Shown: positions 49,184 to 61,263 of the stretch, piece by piece
Position numbering within the stretch: the first letter of the stretch is position 1
Layout of the letters: each line of letters begins with the position of its first letter
Assembly: GCA_030625085.1 (NCBI GenBank)
Contig: DAOURK010000001.1
Coordinates: 1 to 64,000 of the forward strand
Origin: Pseudomonadota bacterium
GTDB lineage: Bacteria > SZUA-182 > DTGQ01
Direction of reading: 5' to 3'
Length of the DNA: 64,000 bases
The notes under the pieces: model-generated
Told to the model about the DNA's origin: nothing
Seen by the model: only the letters and a program-made list of their open reading frames with translations
Databases searched by the model: none
Program-made: the position numbers and the translations under genes

Positions 49184-51193
49184 TTAAAAAGACCCCCCAA
49201 GGGTTAGCATAATTGACCGGACTGCTTCGGCTTGGGGGTGTGAGGGGTCAAGAAATAATAATTCTCGATAGTGTCTCACTGCCTTCGGATAGTCTTGAAG
49301 CCGATAGTAGAGTCCGCCAAGGTTGAGATGAATATCAGCCGGATTGAGTAATGATGATTCAGATGATTTATTGGTGATAAGGTGAAGCGCTTTTTGGTAA
49401 TTATAGACGGCTGATGAAAAGTTCCCCAATTGGTCCAGGGCCATGGCCAGGTAAAAATAACCCCGAGGATCTTCAGGGGAGAGTTTGGTGGCCTGCAAAT
49501 AATGTTTGGCCGCCTTCTGATATCCTTGATAAGTATTTCGGTCAAAGTATAGTTTCCCTAAGGCTAAATAGGGGGGTGGGAAGGTTGGATCTTGTTTGAT
49601 GGCGGAAGCAAAGGTTTTTTCTGCCTTATCAAACAGGCCTTCTTTTAGGTAGGCTATGCCCAGGTTATGTTTAATTCGCAAAGATTGTCGCTTTTCATCA
49701 TTATATTTTTGCGCCTGTAATAAGAAGGGGATGGCCACTTTTGGTTTTCCCTCCTCAATGAGGACACTTCCCATTCCCAGTAGAGCGGGGGCAAAACTAG
49801 GGTTCAGGCTAATTCCTTGCTGAAAGTTTTTTTTTGCCTCTTGAAGGGTATATTTTTTTTGTTTGGGATGTTTGCTTTGTTTTTGCCCATCCATTAAACA
49901 GGCATTGGCTAAATACGTGGCTGCATAATAATTATGGGGATTACTTTTTAGGGCATCCTTCCATAAAGTGTAGTTGCTGCGCCAGACAAGGTTTCTGTCC
50001 ACGGTCAAGGAACCATAGAACATAATAAGCCCCCCCACCATAATAATACTTATCCCCTGAACAAGCCTCCTTCTTTTTTTTTGTTTGGCCCATATCCCTA
50101 AGGAACAAACGAAAAGTCCTATAGCCAGGCTGTAGCCCAGGGAGGGAAGATACATATAGCGGTCGGCCATTTGGGTGCTTGTTGGAATAAGATTGGCCAC
50201 CGGCAGCAGAGTGATAAGAAACCAGCAACCGGGAAAAGCCAAGGGCGCATTTTTTTTTAATAACCACAACAGCCATCCCGCCAAAAACAGTAAAAAAATC
50301 CAGGGAAGAATAAAGGAGATGGTTAGCATATCGGAAAATTTTTGGATAGAGAATACATAACGAGCGGAAAGATTGATGGGAAGGAGCAATTTTCCAAGGT
50401 ATAAGACAATGATTTTTCCTGTGAGAAAAAGAGAGACAAAAAAGTTGTGCCCAACATAATGCTTAATGCCTGTGCCGGCACTTTGTGCCCAGATTGTAGT
50501 GATTGCTGAAACCCCTGAAAGGAGAAAAAAAGGAAGTTTATCTTTCCAGCCTATCCGTGGCTTTTTTGGGGAGAAACACCAGTCATAGAATATCAAAATT
50601 AAGGGCAGTGTAATGGCCACAGGCTTAGTGAGGAGGGCCAATAAAAAGAGAATCAGCGAAAGACCATACCAGGACCAATTTTTGTTTTTGAAAAATTGGA
50701 TATACCCGTAAAGGGCAAGCAAAAAGAAAAAGGCGGATAGTACATCTTTTCGTTGTGAGAGCCAGACAACAGATTCTACATGGATTGGGTGCACTACGAA
50801 TAGAGCGGCTCCAATAATAGCGGCTTTTTCATTATGATACCATTCTCGAATGAGAAAAAAGACGAGAAGGCTATTGAGAATATGCAGGATGATGTTGATC
50901 AGCCGATAGCCTGAAGGGTTAAGTCCCCAAAGGCGATAATCCAAATGATAGGAAAGTATATGCAAAGGGGCATAATTTTTAAAATAAGGTTGGCTAAACA
51001 GGGTTTTAAGGTTAGTCCAGGAAAATGTTTTAATGTAAGGATTTTTTTGTATATAGACATGATCATCCCAATGAAGCAGTGGATTCTTAACAGAATTTGC
51101 AAAACATAAGCTGCCGAGGATCACCAAAAACAGAAGGGTCGCTATCAGCCGACCGGCACGGGTGGAGAAGACCCTTGATATTGGTGAATTCAT
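49184..51193 (-). CDS. Multi-TM GT-C-like/TMTC-type protein with C-terminal TPR repeats
   Basis: NIILHILNSLLVFFLIREW...VHPIHVESVVWLSQRKDVLSAFFFLLALYGY; DRYMYLPSLGYSLAIG; several TPR units. Confidence 0.86.
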   Translation of the reverse strand: MNSPISRVFSTRAGRLIATLLFLVILGSLCFANSVKNPLLHWDDHVYIQKNPYIKTFSWTNLKTLFSQPYFKNYAPLHILSYHLDYRLWGLNPSGYRLINIILHILNSLLVFFLIREWYHNEKAAIIGAALFVVHPIHVESVVWLSQRKDVLSAFFFLLALYGYIQFFKNKNWSWYGLSLILFLLALLTKPVAITLPLILIFYDWCFSPKKPRIGWKDKLPFFLLSGVSAITTIWAQSAGTGIKHYVGHNFFVSLFLTGKIIVLYLGKLLLPINLSARYVFSIQKFSDMLTISFILPWIFLLFLAGWLLWLLKKNAPLAFPGCWFLITLLPVANLIPTSTQMADRYMYLPSLGYSLAIGLFVCSLGIWAKQKKRRRLVQGISIIMVGGLIMFYGSLTVDRNLVWRSNYTLWKDALKSNPHNYYAATYLANACLMDGQKQSKHPKQKKYTLQEAKKNFQQGISLNPSFAPALLGMGSVLIEEGKPKVAIPFLLQAQKYNDEKRQSLRIKHNLGIAYLKEGLFDKAEKTFASAIKQDPTFPPPYLALGKLYFDRNTYQGYQKAAKHYLQATKLSPEDPRGYFYLAMALDQLGNFSSAVYNYQKALHLITNKSSESSLLNPADIHLNLGGLYYRLQDYPKAVRHYRELLFLDPSHPQAEAVRSIMLTLGGSF

Positions 51194-52203
51194 GAGGCTT
51201 TCCCCTTCATGCTTTCGGGTTTTTGGGCTTGAATTTCAATTACTCCTCCCTTGCCAAAAAGAGAGCAAAAGTAACAGATCATGATTAATACAGGCATAGA
51301 GAAAGAAAAGATTTCCATCTGAACAAACCTCAGAGAGAAAGAAATTTTTTCTTTTTTCCAGGTACAATGAAGCATTTGGTAGAGAGTATTTCGGGGAAAT
51401 CCCAGGATATTGAGAAAGCTTTGAAGCAAACCGAAAGGGCCTTGTTCTATGGAGAAAGTGTGTTTCCTGATGATGGTAAATCCGGTTGAAGTAAGTAAGG
51501 TAGTCAGAGTAGAGGGACTATAGTGATAAAGATGGCGGGGAAGATCCAAATGAAACCAGTGATGTTTAGCTATTATGGCTTGTAAACTTTTACTGTTCGG
51601 CACGCAGAGGAGTAAATTACCCCCGGGCCTTAAAATTCGTAAAATCTCCTGTAAGGTTTCTCGGGGGTTCGGCAGATGTTCCAGTACATGCCACATGATC
51701 ACCAGATCAAAAAAGTGATCCTGAAAACCGCATTCCGACAATGGTCGGCTGAAAATGTGAAGCCCCTTTATAGACGCAGCCTTCTGAGCCGAAAAGGGAG
51801 ATAATTCCGTTCCATAGCATGTATATCCATATTGTTGCAGAATTTTTAGTGACTGCCCCCGGCCGCATCCTATGTCAAGCACCCTCTTGCTGTTAGATTC
51901 GAGGCTGATGATTTTTTGGGCTCGCAGGCGACGAAAGAGCCTGATATGTGTTTCCAGGGGTTTATGAAATTTTTCGTTTCGAATGCCATAATATTTTTGC
52001 GGATAAAAATTTAATATCCGGGCGGGAGAGGGGAGGGGATCAATCCACCAAAGATGGCATTTAGGGCAGCAGACCAAATCGGCGGCCCCATACCCAAAAG
52101 AGTTCCCCCTGATCAGGACCTTACTTTCTACAGATCCACAAAGAAGACAGAGAGTCGGTTTGGTTGGATTGATTTTTGTATTCGCGTTTTGGGGGTTAGC
52201 CAT
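51190..52203 (-). CDS. SAM-dependent class I methyltransferase with N-terminal zinc-ribbon-like cysteines
   Basis: CLLCGS...CCPKCHLWW; RVLDIGCGRGQSLKILQQYGY; WHVLEHLPNPRETLQEILRILRPGG. Confidence 0.92.
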   Translation of the reverse strand: MANPQNANTKINPTKPTLCLLCGSVESKVLIRGNSFGYGAADLVCCPKCHLWWIDPLPSPARILNFYPQKYYGIRNEKFHKPLETHIRLFRRLRAQKIISLESNSKRVLDIGCGRGQSLKILQQYGYTCYGTELSPFSAQKAASIKGLHIFSRPLSECGFQDHFFDLVIMWHVLEHLPNPRETLQEILRILRPGGNLLLCVPNSKSLQAIIAKHHWFHLDLPRHLYHYSPSTLTTLLTSTGFTIIRKHTFSIEQGPFGLLQSFLNILGFPRNTLYQMLHCTWKKEKISFSLRFVQMEIFSFSMPVLIMICYFCSLFGKGGVIEIQAQKPESMKGKAS

Positions 52204-52243
52204 TTTTTTATTTTAACTCCTGCTTATTATTTTAACTAGAAAT

Positions 52244-52279
52244 AAAAAAACCCACAACATTTTGTTGTGGGTTTTTTAT
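52244..52279 (-). terminator. Strong hairpin terminator (potentially bidirectional)
   Basis: AAAAAACCCACAACA-TTT-TGTTGTGGGTTTTTT. Confidence 0.92.
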
Positions 52280-52311
52280 TTCCTAAATCAAAATTTCAAC
52301 TACTGCCTTAC

Positions 52312-52935
52312 TTAGGTTACGATATTAACCAAGACCGGATCTGCAATAGGAGTGGTAACCGCAGGAGTTGGACTAAACAGGCTTGGGAAAAGGGAATTGT
52401 ACAAACCGCCCATTCCAAGATATGGTGCCATTTGCATAAACGGGATCTGATAATTTAAACCGGTTCCGGTATCAATTGAATAATACATATTTTGCATCCC
52501 AAAGGGGCTCATCATGCCGCCCATCATGCCGCCCATCATACCGCCCATCAGGCCGCCGTACATGCTGCTGCCGTACATACCGCCCATCAGGCCGCCGTAC
52601 ATGCTGCTGCCGTACATACCGCCCATCAGGCCGCCGTACATGCTGCTGCCGTACATACCGCCGTACATGCCGCCCATCAGGCCGCCATACATGCTGCTGC
52701 CGCCATAAAGGCCGCCATAACCGCCATACATGCTGCTGCCGCCATAAAGGCCGCCATAACCGCCATACAGGCTGCTGCCGCCATAAAGGCCGCCATAACC
52801 GCCATACAGGCTGCTGCCACCATAAAGGCCGCCAGTGGTCCCGCCGTAATAAGCGGCGACGTTGTTAGTGGATAAACAGGTTAAAGTCAAAGCCATAGCT
52901 AAGATTAAAGCAACACTCAAAAACCTTCGTTTCAT
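52312..52935 (-). CDS. Secreted Gly/Tyr/Met/Ser-rich protein with 13-residue tandem repeats
   Basis: signal peptide MKRRFLSVALILAMALTLTCLSTNNVAA; SSLYGGYGGLYGG and SSMYGGLMGGMYG repeats; RBS GGAGG upstream of 52935 ATG. Confidence 0.85.
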   Translation of the reverse strand: MKRRFLSVALILAMALTLTCLSTNNVAAYYGGTTGGLYGGSSLYGGYGGLYGGSSLYGGYGGLYGGSSMYGGYGGLYGGSSMYGGLMGGMYGGMYGSSMYGGLMGGMYGSSMYGGLMGGMYGSSMYGGLMGGMMGGMMGGMMSPFGMQNMYYSIDTGTGLNYQIPFMQMAPYLGMGGLYNSLFPSLFSPTPAVTTPIADPVLVNIVT

Positions 52936-53808
52936 TTCTTTTTCCTCCATTCCTTGATTCCTAATTAACCTCAGGGTTTAAAAATTTTGGTTACCTAGAC
53001 CGCTAGACCTCAAAAATTCTAACGGCTTGCTCGTTTTTCTCTCAGCCATCACCTCCCTTTAATCTCTCTTTTTTATAGAGATAAATTTTTTTAAAGACTA
53101 ATATAAACATTTAAAAATTGAAAAGGTGAATATAAAAACAAACGGCGATATTATCACCTCCCTGCGAATAACAATAATCATATAAATAAAATCAATTTTT
53201 TAAATATGTAAAATGTTCTTTAAAAGCCCTTGTATTATATGCACTTGCTGAGTTATGGTATTCTCCCTTATTTAGCTCACCAATCAACCGGACTTACTCA
53301 TCGCTTTTACAATACTATACTTGCTTTTGCAATACTTATGCCATGTTAAGGAGTTCACTGTATATAATAGTAAAATATGATAACAAATTTTGGAAATACT
53401 CAACGAAATATCTATATATATCCAGATAATTAAAGTATTTTTCAAGGGATGTGATTGGTTATAATTATGTTTTGAACATGCTGAGGCTGAGAGGTGAAAG
53501 AAGGGTTGATTTGCAAAATGTTTCATATTTTTGGGCCAAGGCAACTTAAGATATCCCTTTTAAAGGGTTTGGGGTTTATCCTAAAACTCTCGGGAGATGA
53601 GACTAACAATGGATTTAGAGAATTTTTTCAATAGGCCGCGAGTATTTGTGAAATTTTTTGCATAAAAAGTAAAATATTTCCTATTGTCAGGGTGATTTTT
53701 TTTATTTGAGGTTCATTTTTTATTATCCAAATTTATTCTTGAAATCGGATCAATTGTTGATTATAATAAAAGTTCGTATTTATAATATCTTATAATTAAA
53801 GGGGATAA

Positions 53809-56270
<2,462 letters not shown>

Positions 56271-56330
56271 TTTTAAGCTTTTAGCCTTAAAATGCGCAGG
56301 GATTTAACCCTGCTTAGGATCACCTTAAAG

Positions 56331-56444
56331 GTAACCATTCAGTCCCCCTCCCTTGACGGAGGGGTTAGGGGAGGGGGATATTTTATTTCATCCCCACTTA
56401 AGCCTCCCTCATAAAAGGGGAGGAGTTGAGGGCTGAATGGTTAC
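56331..56444. repeat. Palindromic repeat family A, copy 3, lying between arms of a family B copy
   Basis: GTAACCATTCAGTCCCCCTCCC ... GGGCTGAATGGTTAC; flanked by GCGCAGGGATTTAACCCTGC (left) and GGGCTAAAGCCTTACTCTACAG (right). Confidence 0.85.
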
Positions 56445-56555
56445 TTTTAAAGGATTTTTGGGGGGCTAAAGCCTTACTCTACAGAGAATATGCGGATAAA
56501 AACTGTTGGATAATTGAAATCGAAATACATAATCAAAAATCGCGAAGTAAATTTT

Positions 56556-57527
56556 ATGGACGATCGAGATAATATTTTAGAACTGGGCAAGAAGGTATTA
56601 CGAAAAGAAGCCTCTGTAATTTTGAAGGTGGAAGCACAACTTGGCAATGAATTTGTTAAGGCGGTGGATGTTCTTTATAATTGTGCCGGGCGTGTGGTGA
56701 CTACCGGCATGGGTAAATCCGGTTTAATTTGTAAAAAAATAGCAGCTACTTTATCAAGTACCGGCACCCCCTCTTTTTTCATGCATCCTGCCGATGCTCT
56801 TCATGGGGATTTAGGTATGCTGGTCAAAGGGGATGTAGTTATTGCCGTTTCTAACAGTGGAGAGACGGAAGAAATTAAACAATTATTGTCTTCTATAGAG
56901 CGCTTTGGTTTGAAAATGGTTTCTATTACCGGAAATTTAAACTCAACGTTGGCAGAATTCAGTGAAGTAGTTTTATATACTGAAGTTGAAGAAGAGGCCT
57001 GCCCGTTGAATTTGGCCCCCACTGCCAGCACTACGGTAGTTTTGGCACTTGGGGATGCCTTGGCCATGGCCTTGATCCGGAAAAGGGGTTTTCAGGCGGA
57101 AGAATTTGCCCAATTTCACCCTGGAGGAAAATTAGGCAGGCAGTTACTAAGGGTTAAGGATTTGATGCATACGGATGAGCAGTTGCCAATAGTAGGGGAC
57201 TGGAAATTGATGAAAGAGGCGATTTATGAAATCACCAATAAGCGATTGGGGATGACGTGTGTGATTAATAATGTGGGTGAATTAGTGGGAGTAATTACTG
57301 ATGGGGATTTGCGTCGTTTAATGGAGAAAGATATTACCTTTTTTAATAAATCTGTAGGGGATTGCATGGCCGGTAACCCCAAGCTGATCGACTCTGATGA
57401 TTTAGCAGCTCAGGCTGTGCAAATCATGGAGGAGTATTCGATAACTTCCCTTTTAATCGTGAACCCGGAAAACAAACCAATAGGGGCTATTCACCTTCAT
57501 GATTTATTGAAGGCCGGGGTGGTTTAG
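56556..57527 (+). CDS. kdsD: D-arabinose 5-phosphate isomerase (KpsF/GutQ family)
   Basis: SIS domain TTGMGKSGLICKKIAATLSSTGTPSFFMHPADALHGDLG plus CBS pair; ATG at 56556 preferred over 56514. Confidence 0.95.
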   Translation: MDDRDNILELGKKVLRKEASVILKVEAQLGNEFVKAVDVLYNCAGRVVTTGMGKSGLICKKIAATLSSTGTPSFFMHPADALHGDLGMLVKGDVVIAVSNSGETEEIKQLLSSIERFGLKMVSITGNLNSTLAEFSEVVLYTEVEEEACPLNLAPTASTTVVLALGDALAMALIRKRGFQAEEFAQFHPGGKLGRQLLRVKDLMHTDEQLPIVGDWKLMKEAIYEITNKRLGMTCVINNVGELVGVITDGDLRRLMEKDITFFNKSVGDCMAGNPKLIDSDDLAAQAVQIMEEYSITSLLIVNPENKPIGAIHLHDLLKAGVV

Positions 57528-57548
57528 TGAAGAATTCAATGGCAGATA

Positions 57549-58085
57549 ATGGCAGGTAAGGATTTGAAGGACTTAAAGACCAGAATACAACAAATCCGTT
57601 TAGTAGCCATGGATGTGGATGGCGTGTTGACTGAAGGCAGACTCATGTATACTGCGGATCAGCAGGAGATCTGTTGTTTTAATATCAAAGATGGTATGGG
57701 ATTAACCCTGGCCCGGCACGCTGGTCTGAAGATCGTCATTATTAGTGGCCGGGAATCAGAAGTAGTAGCTCGACGGGCAAAAGATTTACAATTTTCTGCA
57801 GTTTATCAAGGAGTAATCAACAAACTGGGACCCTTTTTACAACTTCAGTCTAAATATAATTTAACTAAAGAACAGATGTGTTATATTGGTGATGATATTA
57901 ATGATTTACCCATTTTTCAAGAAGCCGGTCTGGCTGTTGCTGTAGCTGATGCCGTAGAAGAGGTCAAATTGTTGGCTCATTACGTGACAAAGTTGCCTGG
58001 AGGCGGAGGTGCAGTACGCGAAATCATTGATAAAATTCTTCATTTACAAGGTCTTTATCAAGAGGCAATTAAATTTTTTCGATAG
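57549..58085 (+). CDS. kdsC: 3-deoxy-D-manno-octulosonate 8-phosphate phosphatase
   Basis: MDVDGVLTEGRLMY, ISGRESEVVARRAKDL, GDDINDLP HAD motifs. Confidence 0.95.
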   Translation: MAGKDLKDLKTRIQQIRLVAMDVDGVLTEGRLMYTADQQEICCFNIKDGMGLTLARHAGLKIVIISGRESEVVARRAKDLQFSAVYQGVINKLGPFLQLQSKYNLTKEQMCYIGDDINDLPIFQEAGLAVAVADAVEEVKLLAHYVTKLPGGGGAVREIIDKILHLQGLYQEAIKFFR

Positions 58086-58132
58086 TTTTTGGGAATTTGG
58101 CTTTATCGATTTTCAGATGGTATATTTCATAC

Positions 58133-58184
58133 TGTAGCGCAGGGCTTTAGCCCTGCTTTTTGGCAAGGCTAAAGCCCTGCGCTA
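58133..58184. repeat. Palindromic repeat family B, copy 3, possible terminator after kdsC
   Basis: TGTAGCGCAGGGCTTTAGCCCTGC-TTTTTGGC-AAGGCTAAAGCCCTGCGCTA followed by TTTTT. Confidence 0.88.
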
Positions 58185-58280
58185 TTTTTGTCTAAATATC
58201 GATTATGAAATTATTTTTATGAAAATCTATAGGTATTTATTTTTATTTATCGTGATCAAAAAAAGGTTTTTTGGCGGCTG

Positions 58281-59189
58281 ATGAAAAATATTAACTTTTC
58301 TCCATTGGCGAGAATTGGTTTTAATAAGGGATTCCGAAAGAGTGCCCTCTTTTTGTTTGGAGGGCTAATCCTTTTAGTTTTTTTTATCATCGTGTTATGG
58401 CATAAACCAATAGATTTTTATCAAAATCAAATTTTTGATAAAGAATCTATGAAACAAAGTAATCATATTTATCCGGATTTACCAACCAAACCTCAGGATC
58501 GAAAATTAATAGATGAAAAAAGTGTTATTATTGAGAAGACTGTTACTCAAACCCTGGAGGGGGATGGGGATACTGAAGCCCAAGAGAATAATACGCACAT
58601 TCAGGAGACTGAGATTCAAAATGCAGATATTTTAAAACCGGAAGATAATAATAGGGAAAAGGCGAATTTTGAAGATGATCAAGAGCAAAAATTTTCTACT
58701 GCAGGCTATTTCCTGAAAGTATTTTCTGGGGTGATTAAGAGGGATGTAGAAAAAGTATCCGATTATCTTACCCAGAGGCATTTTTTACCCCGGCTTGTGC
58801 GAGAAACCGGTATTGCCTTAATGAACAATGTTTATGTTAGCCCTGATACCTCGTTAAACGTGAAAGAAATGCTTGCTCGATTAAAAAAAGACGGCTTTTT
58901 GGGGTATGTGCAAGAAAACCCGAAAAATCACTATTCTATCCGCATAAGTTCTTGTTATTATCTTGAAAGCGCTAAAAATATACTAGAAAATTTGAAATCG
59001 AAGGGTTATTTTGGTACTATTGTGCAGGAAGATACGCCGGTAAAATTATACTCCATTTTTTTGGGGCCATATCCGGATTTGCCGGAAGTTTTGCGGGAAC
59101 AAAAGCAGCTAATGTTGAGAGGATTTCCAACAGTAATAATAACTGCCGATCCCCCTTTTTCAATAAAATTATTCAACAACAAACAATGA
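58281..59189 (+). CDS. Single-TM protein with C-terminal SPOR-like domain
   Basis: N-terminal TM; C-terminal YSIRISSCYYLESAKNILENLKSKGYFGTIV...YSIFLGPYPD resembles SPOR repeats. Confidence 0.65.
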   Translation: MKNINFSPLARIGFNKGFRKSALFLFGGLILLVFFIIVLWHKPIDFYQNQIFDKESMKQSNHIYPDLPTKPQDRKLIDEKSVIIEKTVTQTLEGDGDTEAQENNTHIQETEIQNADILKPEDNNREKANFEDDQEQKFSTAGYFLKVFSGVIKRDVEKVSDYLTQRHFLPRLVRETGIALMNNVYVSPDTSLNVKEMLARLKKDGFLGYVQENPKNHYSIRISSCYYLESAKNILENLKSKGYFGTIVQEDTPVKLYSIFLGPYPDLPEVLREQKQLMLRGFPTVIITADPPFSIKLFNNKQ

Positions 59190-59203
59190 GCGAGGTCCCT
59201 TAG

Positions 59204-59599
59204 ATGAAGGAAGAGGTTTTTGCAAAAACTGAAAATGAAGTAGACTTCCCAGAAAAAATGTTTTATAAAATTGGGGAAGTTAGCCAGATTTTAAATGTTA
59301 AATCTTTTGTGATACGCTATTGGGAATCTGAATTCAAACAGTTGCGTCCTTCGAAGAATGGAACAGGTCAACGAGTATTTCGAAAGAAAGACATTTTGCT
59401 TCTCCAGAGAATTAAGGAATTGTTATATGAAGAATTATATACTATCCCCGGAGCTAAAAAGAGGCTGCAGAAGGATCAGCGTGAGACAAAAAAGGCAAAA
59501 ACTGTTGAGGGGAAAAGTACTAAGATTAGGAAAAAATTACAACACCATAAAAGCAAACTCATTGAAATAAAAAATTTTTTAAGAAATGATTCGGATTAA
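59204..59599 (+). CDS. MerR-family transcriptional regulator
   Basis: [25 protein letters not shown]...[22 protein letters not shown]. Confidence 0.92.
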   Translation: MKEEVFAKTENEVDFPEKMFYKIGEVSQILNVKSFVIRYWESEFKQLRPSKNGTGQRVFRKKDILLLQRIKELLYEELYTIPGAKKRLQKDQRETKKAKTVEGKSTKIRKKLQHHKSKLIEIKNFLRNDSD

Positions 59600-59604
59600 C
59601 TATG

Positions 59605-59681
<77 letters not shown>

Positions 59682-59691
59682 TTTTTATACT

Positions 59692-59720
59692 AAAGGGGTA
59701 CGGAAGGTACCCCTTTTTTG
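59692..59720 (+). terminator. Rho-independent terminator after tRNA-Pro
   Basis: AAAGGGGTACGGAAGGTACCCCTTTTTTG. Confidence 0.85.
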
Positions 59721-59812
59721 ATGATTGCTCATTCCACAGCCCCTCCCAACAGGGGAAGGGGGGATGATGAGTGAAGGAACTGATAGAGGATTAGGGTAAG
59801 GAGCATTTTCTA

Positions 59813-61198
59813 GTGAAAAATTATGATGTAATTATTGTCGGCACCGGATCTGCGGCAATTTTTACTGCCTTAGAATTAACCCGGCACAGCGATTCAGGGA
59901 ATATCTTGATGCTGGAAAGGGGACGGGATATTACCCAGCGGCAATGTTTGGCCAATGCCAAGGAAATCCCCTGTATCCATTGCCAAAACTGCGCTTTGCT
60001 TTGCGGGTGGGGTGGCGCCGGGGCTTATAGTGATGGGAAACTTACGCTTTCCTCTGAAGTCGGGGGATTTTTAGATGAATACCTGCCTCAGGAAGAAATA
60101 ACTCGGCTGATTTCCTATGTCGATCAATTTTATTGTCAATTTGGGGCCCCGAAGAAAGTTTATGGCACTGATACGGAAGCCATTCTTGAGTTGCAAAGGA
60201 AGGCTTCTCTTCACGACCTTGCCTTAATCCCTTCTAAAATAAGGCATATGGGAACTGATCGGTGTAGGGAAATTCTTAAAGGATTTCGTCAATATCTCGA
60301 GGATAAGGTAGATATATTATTTGAGACAGAGGTACAGGAAATTTTGGTCCAAAAGAAAAAAGCCATAGGAGTTCGCACTGTTGATGGAGAGGAAATTTTT
60401 TCAAAGTTTTTGGTTGTAGCCCCAGGACGGGCGGGAGCCAATTGGTTAAAAAAAGAAGCTGCGAGGCTGAAGCTGGCTACATTGAAAAATCCCGTTGATA
60501 TAGGCCTGCGTATAGAGACTCCTGCAGCAGTTATGGAGCCATTGACCCGGATAACCTATGAACCTAAATTAATTTTTCATAGTCGTCGTTTTGATGATCG
60601 GGTACGTACCTTTTGCATGAACCCTTACGGACAAGTAGTTATGGAATATTGTCAAGGGGTCCATTTGGTTAATGGACACAGTTATTCAAGAACAAAAACA
60701 GAGAATAGTAATTTTGCCCTTTTGGTCAGCACGCGTTTTACCGAACCCTTTGACCGTCCGATCGCCTATGGAAGATATTTGGCTCGTCTGGCTAATTTTC
60801 TCAGTGGAGGAATTATTGTGCAGCGTCTTGGCGATTTATCAATGGGTAGGCGATCAACAGCACAAAGATTGAAAAGAAACCTGATTGTGCCTTCTTTACC
60901 GGAAGCGACTCCTGGTGATTTGAGTTTTGTTTTACCCTATCGTTATTTGTCCAATATTATAGAAATGTTGGAAGCGATGAATAATCTGACTCCGGGTCTT
61001 AATTCAAGGCATACGCTTTTATATGGCATTGAGGCGAAGTTTTATTCTCTGCGGCTGCAACTTACAAATTCTTTTGAAACACCTATCTCTCATCTATACG
61101 CCATTGGTGATGGGGCCGGTTTGACGCGGGGGTTGATGCAAGCTTCTGTCTCAGGGGTGGTGGCTGCTCGGAGCATAAGGTCAAAATTTTGTTCCTGA
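59813..61198 (+). CDS. FAD-dependent NAD(P)-utilising dehydrogenase (COG2509-like)
   Basis: VIIVGTGSAAIFTALEL Rossmann motif, LLCGWGGAGAYSDGKLTLS, C-terminal YAIGDGAGLTRGLMQASVSG; GTG start. Confidence 0.88.
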   Translation: MKNYDVIIVGTGSAAIFTALELTRHSDSGNILMLERGRDITQRQCLANAKEIPCIHCQNCALLCGWGGAGAYSDGKLTLSSEVGGFLDEYLPQEEITRLISYVDQFYCQFGAPKKVYGTDTEAILELQRKASLHDLALIPSKIRHMGTDRCREILKGFRQYLEDKVDILFETEVQEILVQKKKAIGVRTVDGEEIFSKFLVVAPGRAGANWLKKEAARLKLATLKNPVDIGLRIETPAAVMEPLTRITYEPKLIFHSRRFDDRVRTFCMNPYGQVVMEYCQGVHLVNGHSYSRTKTENSNFALLVSTRFTEPFDRPIAYGRYLARLANFLSGGIIVQRLGDLSMGRRSTAQRLKRNLIVPSLPEATPGDLSFVLPYRYLSNIIEMLEAMNNLTPGLNSRHTLLYGIEAKFYSLRLQLTNSFETPISHLYAIGDGAGLTRGLMQASVSGVVAARSIRSKFCS

Positions 61199-61263
61199 AC
61201 CGGTATAGGACTCATTGTTAAATTTTATGGGCTGATTTTTTTTCACCTGCATGAGGATCGGCA

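Noticed and set aside
52514-52840. Tandem 39-nt repeats as a possible CRISPR array
   Set aside because: Repeats are contiguous, with no unique spacers, and translate in frame as protein repeats.
52476-52875. Two plus-strand ORFs rich in Arg/Cys/His/Ala opposite the 13-aa repeat gene (52476-52868 and 52492-52875)
   Set aside because: They are open only because the 39-nt repeat lacks stops in all frames; the minus strand has a signal peptide, RBS and terminator.
59728-59780. CATTCCACAGCCCCTCCCAACAGGGGAAGGGG as a fourth family A copy
   Set aside because: Shares only C/G-rich composition; lacks the ATTCAGTCC termini and conserved centre.
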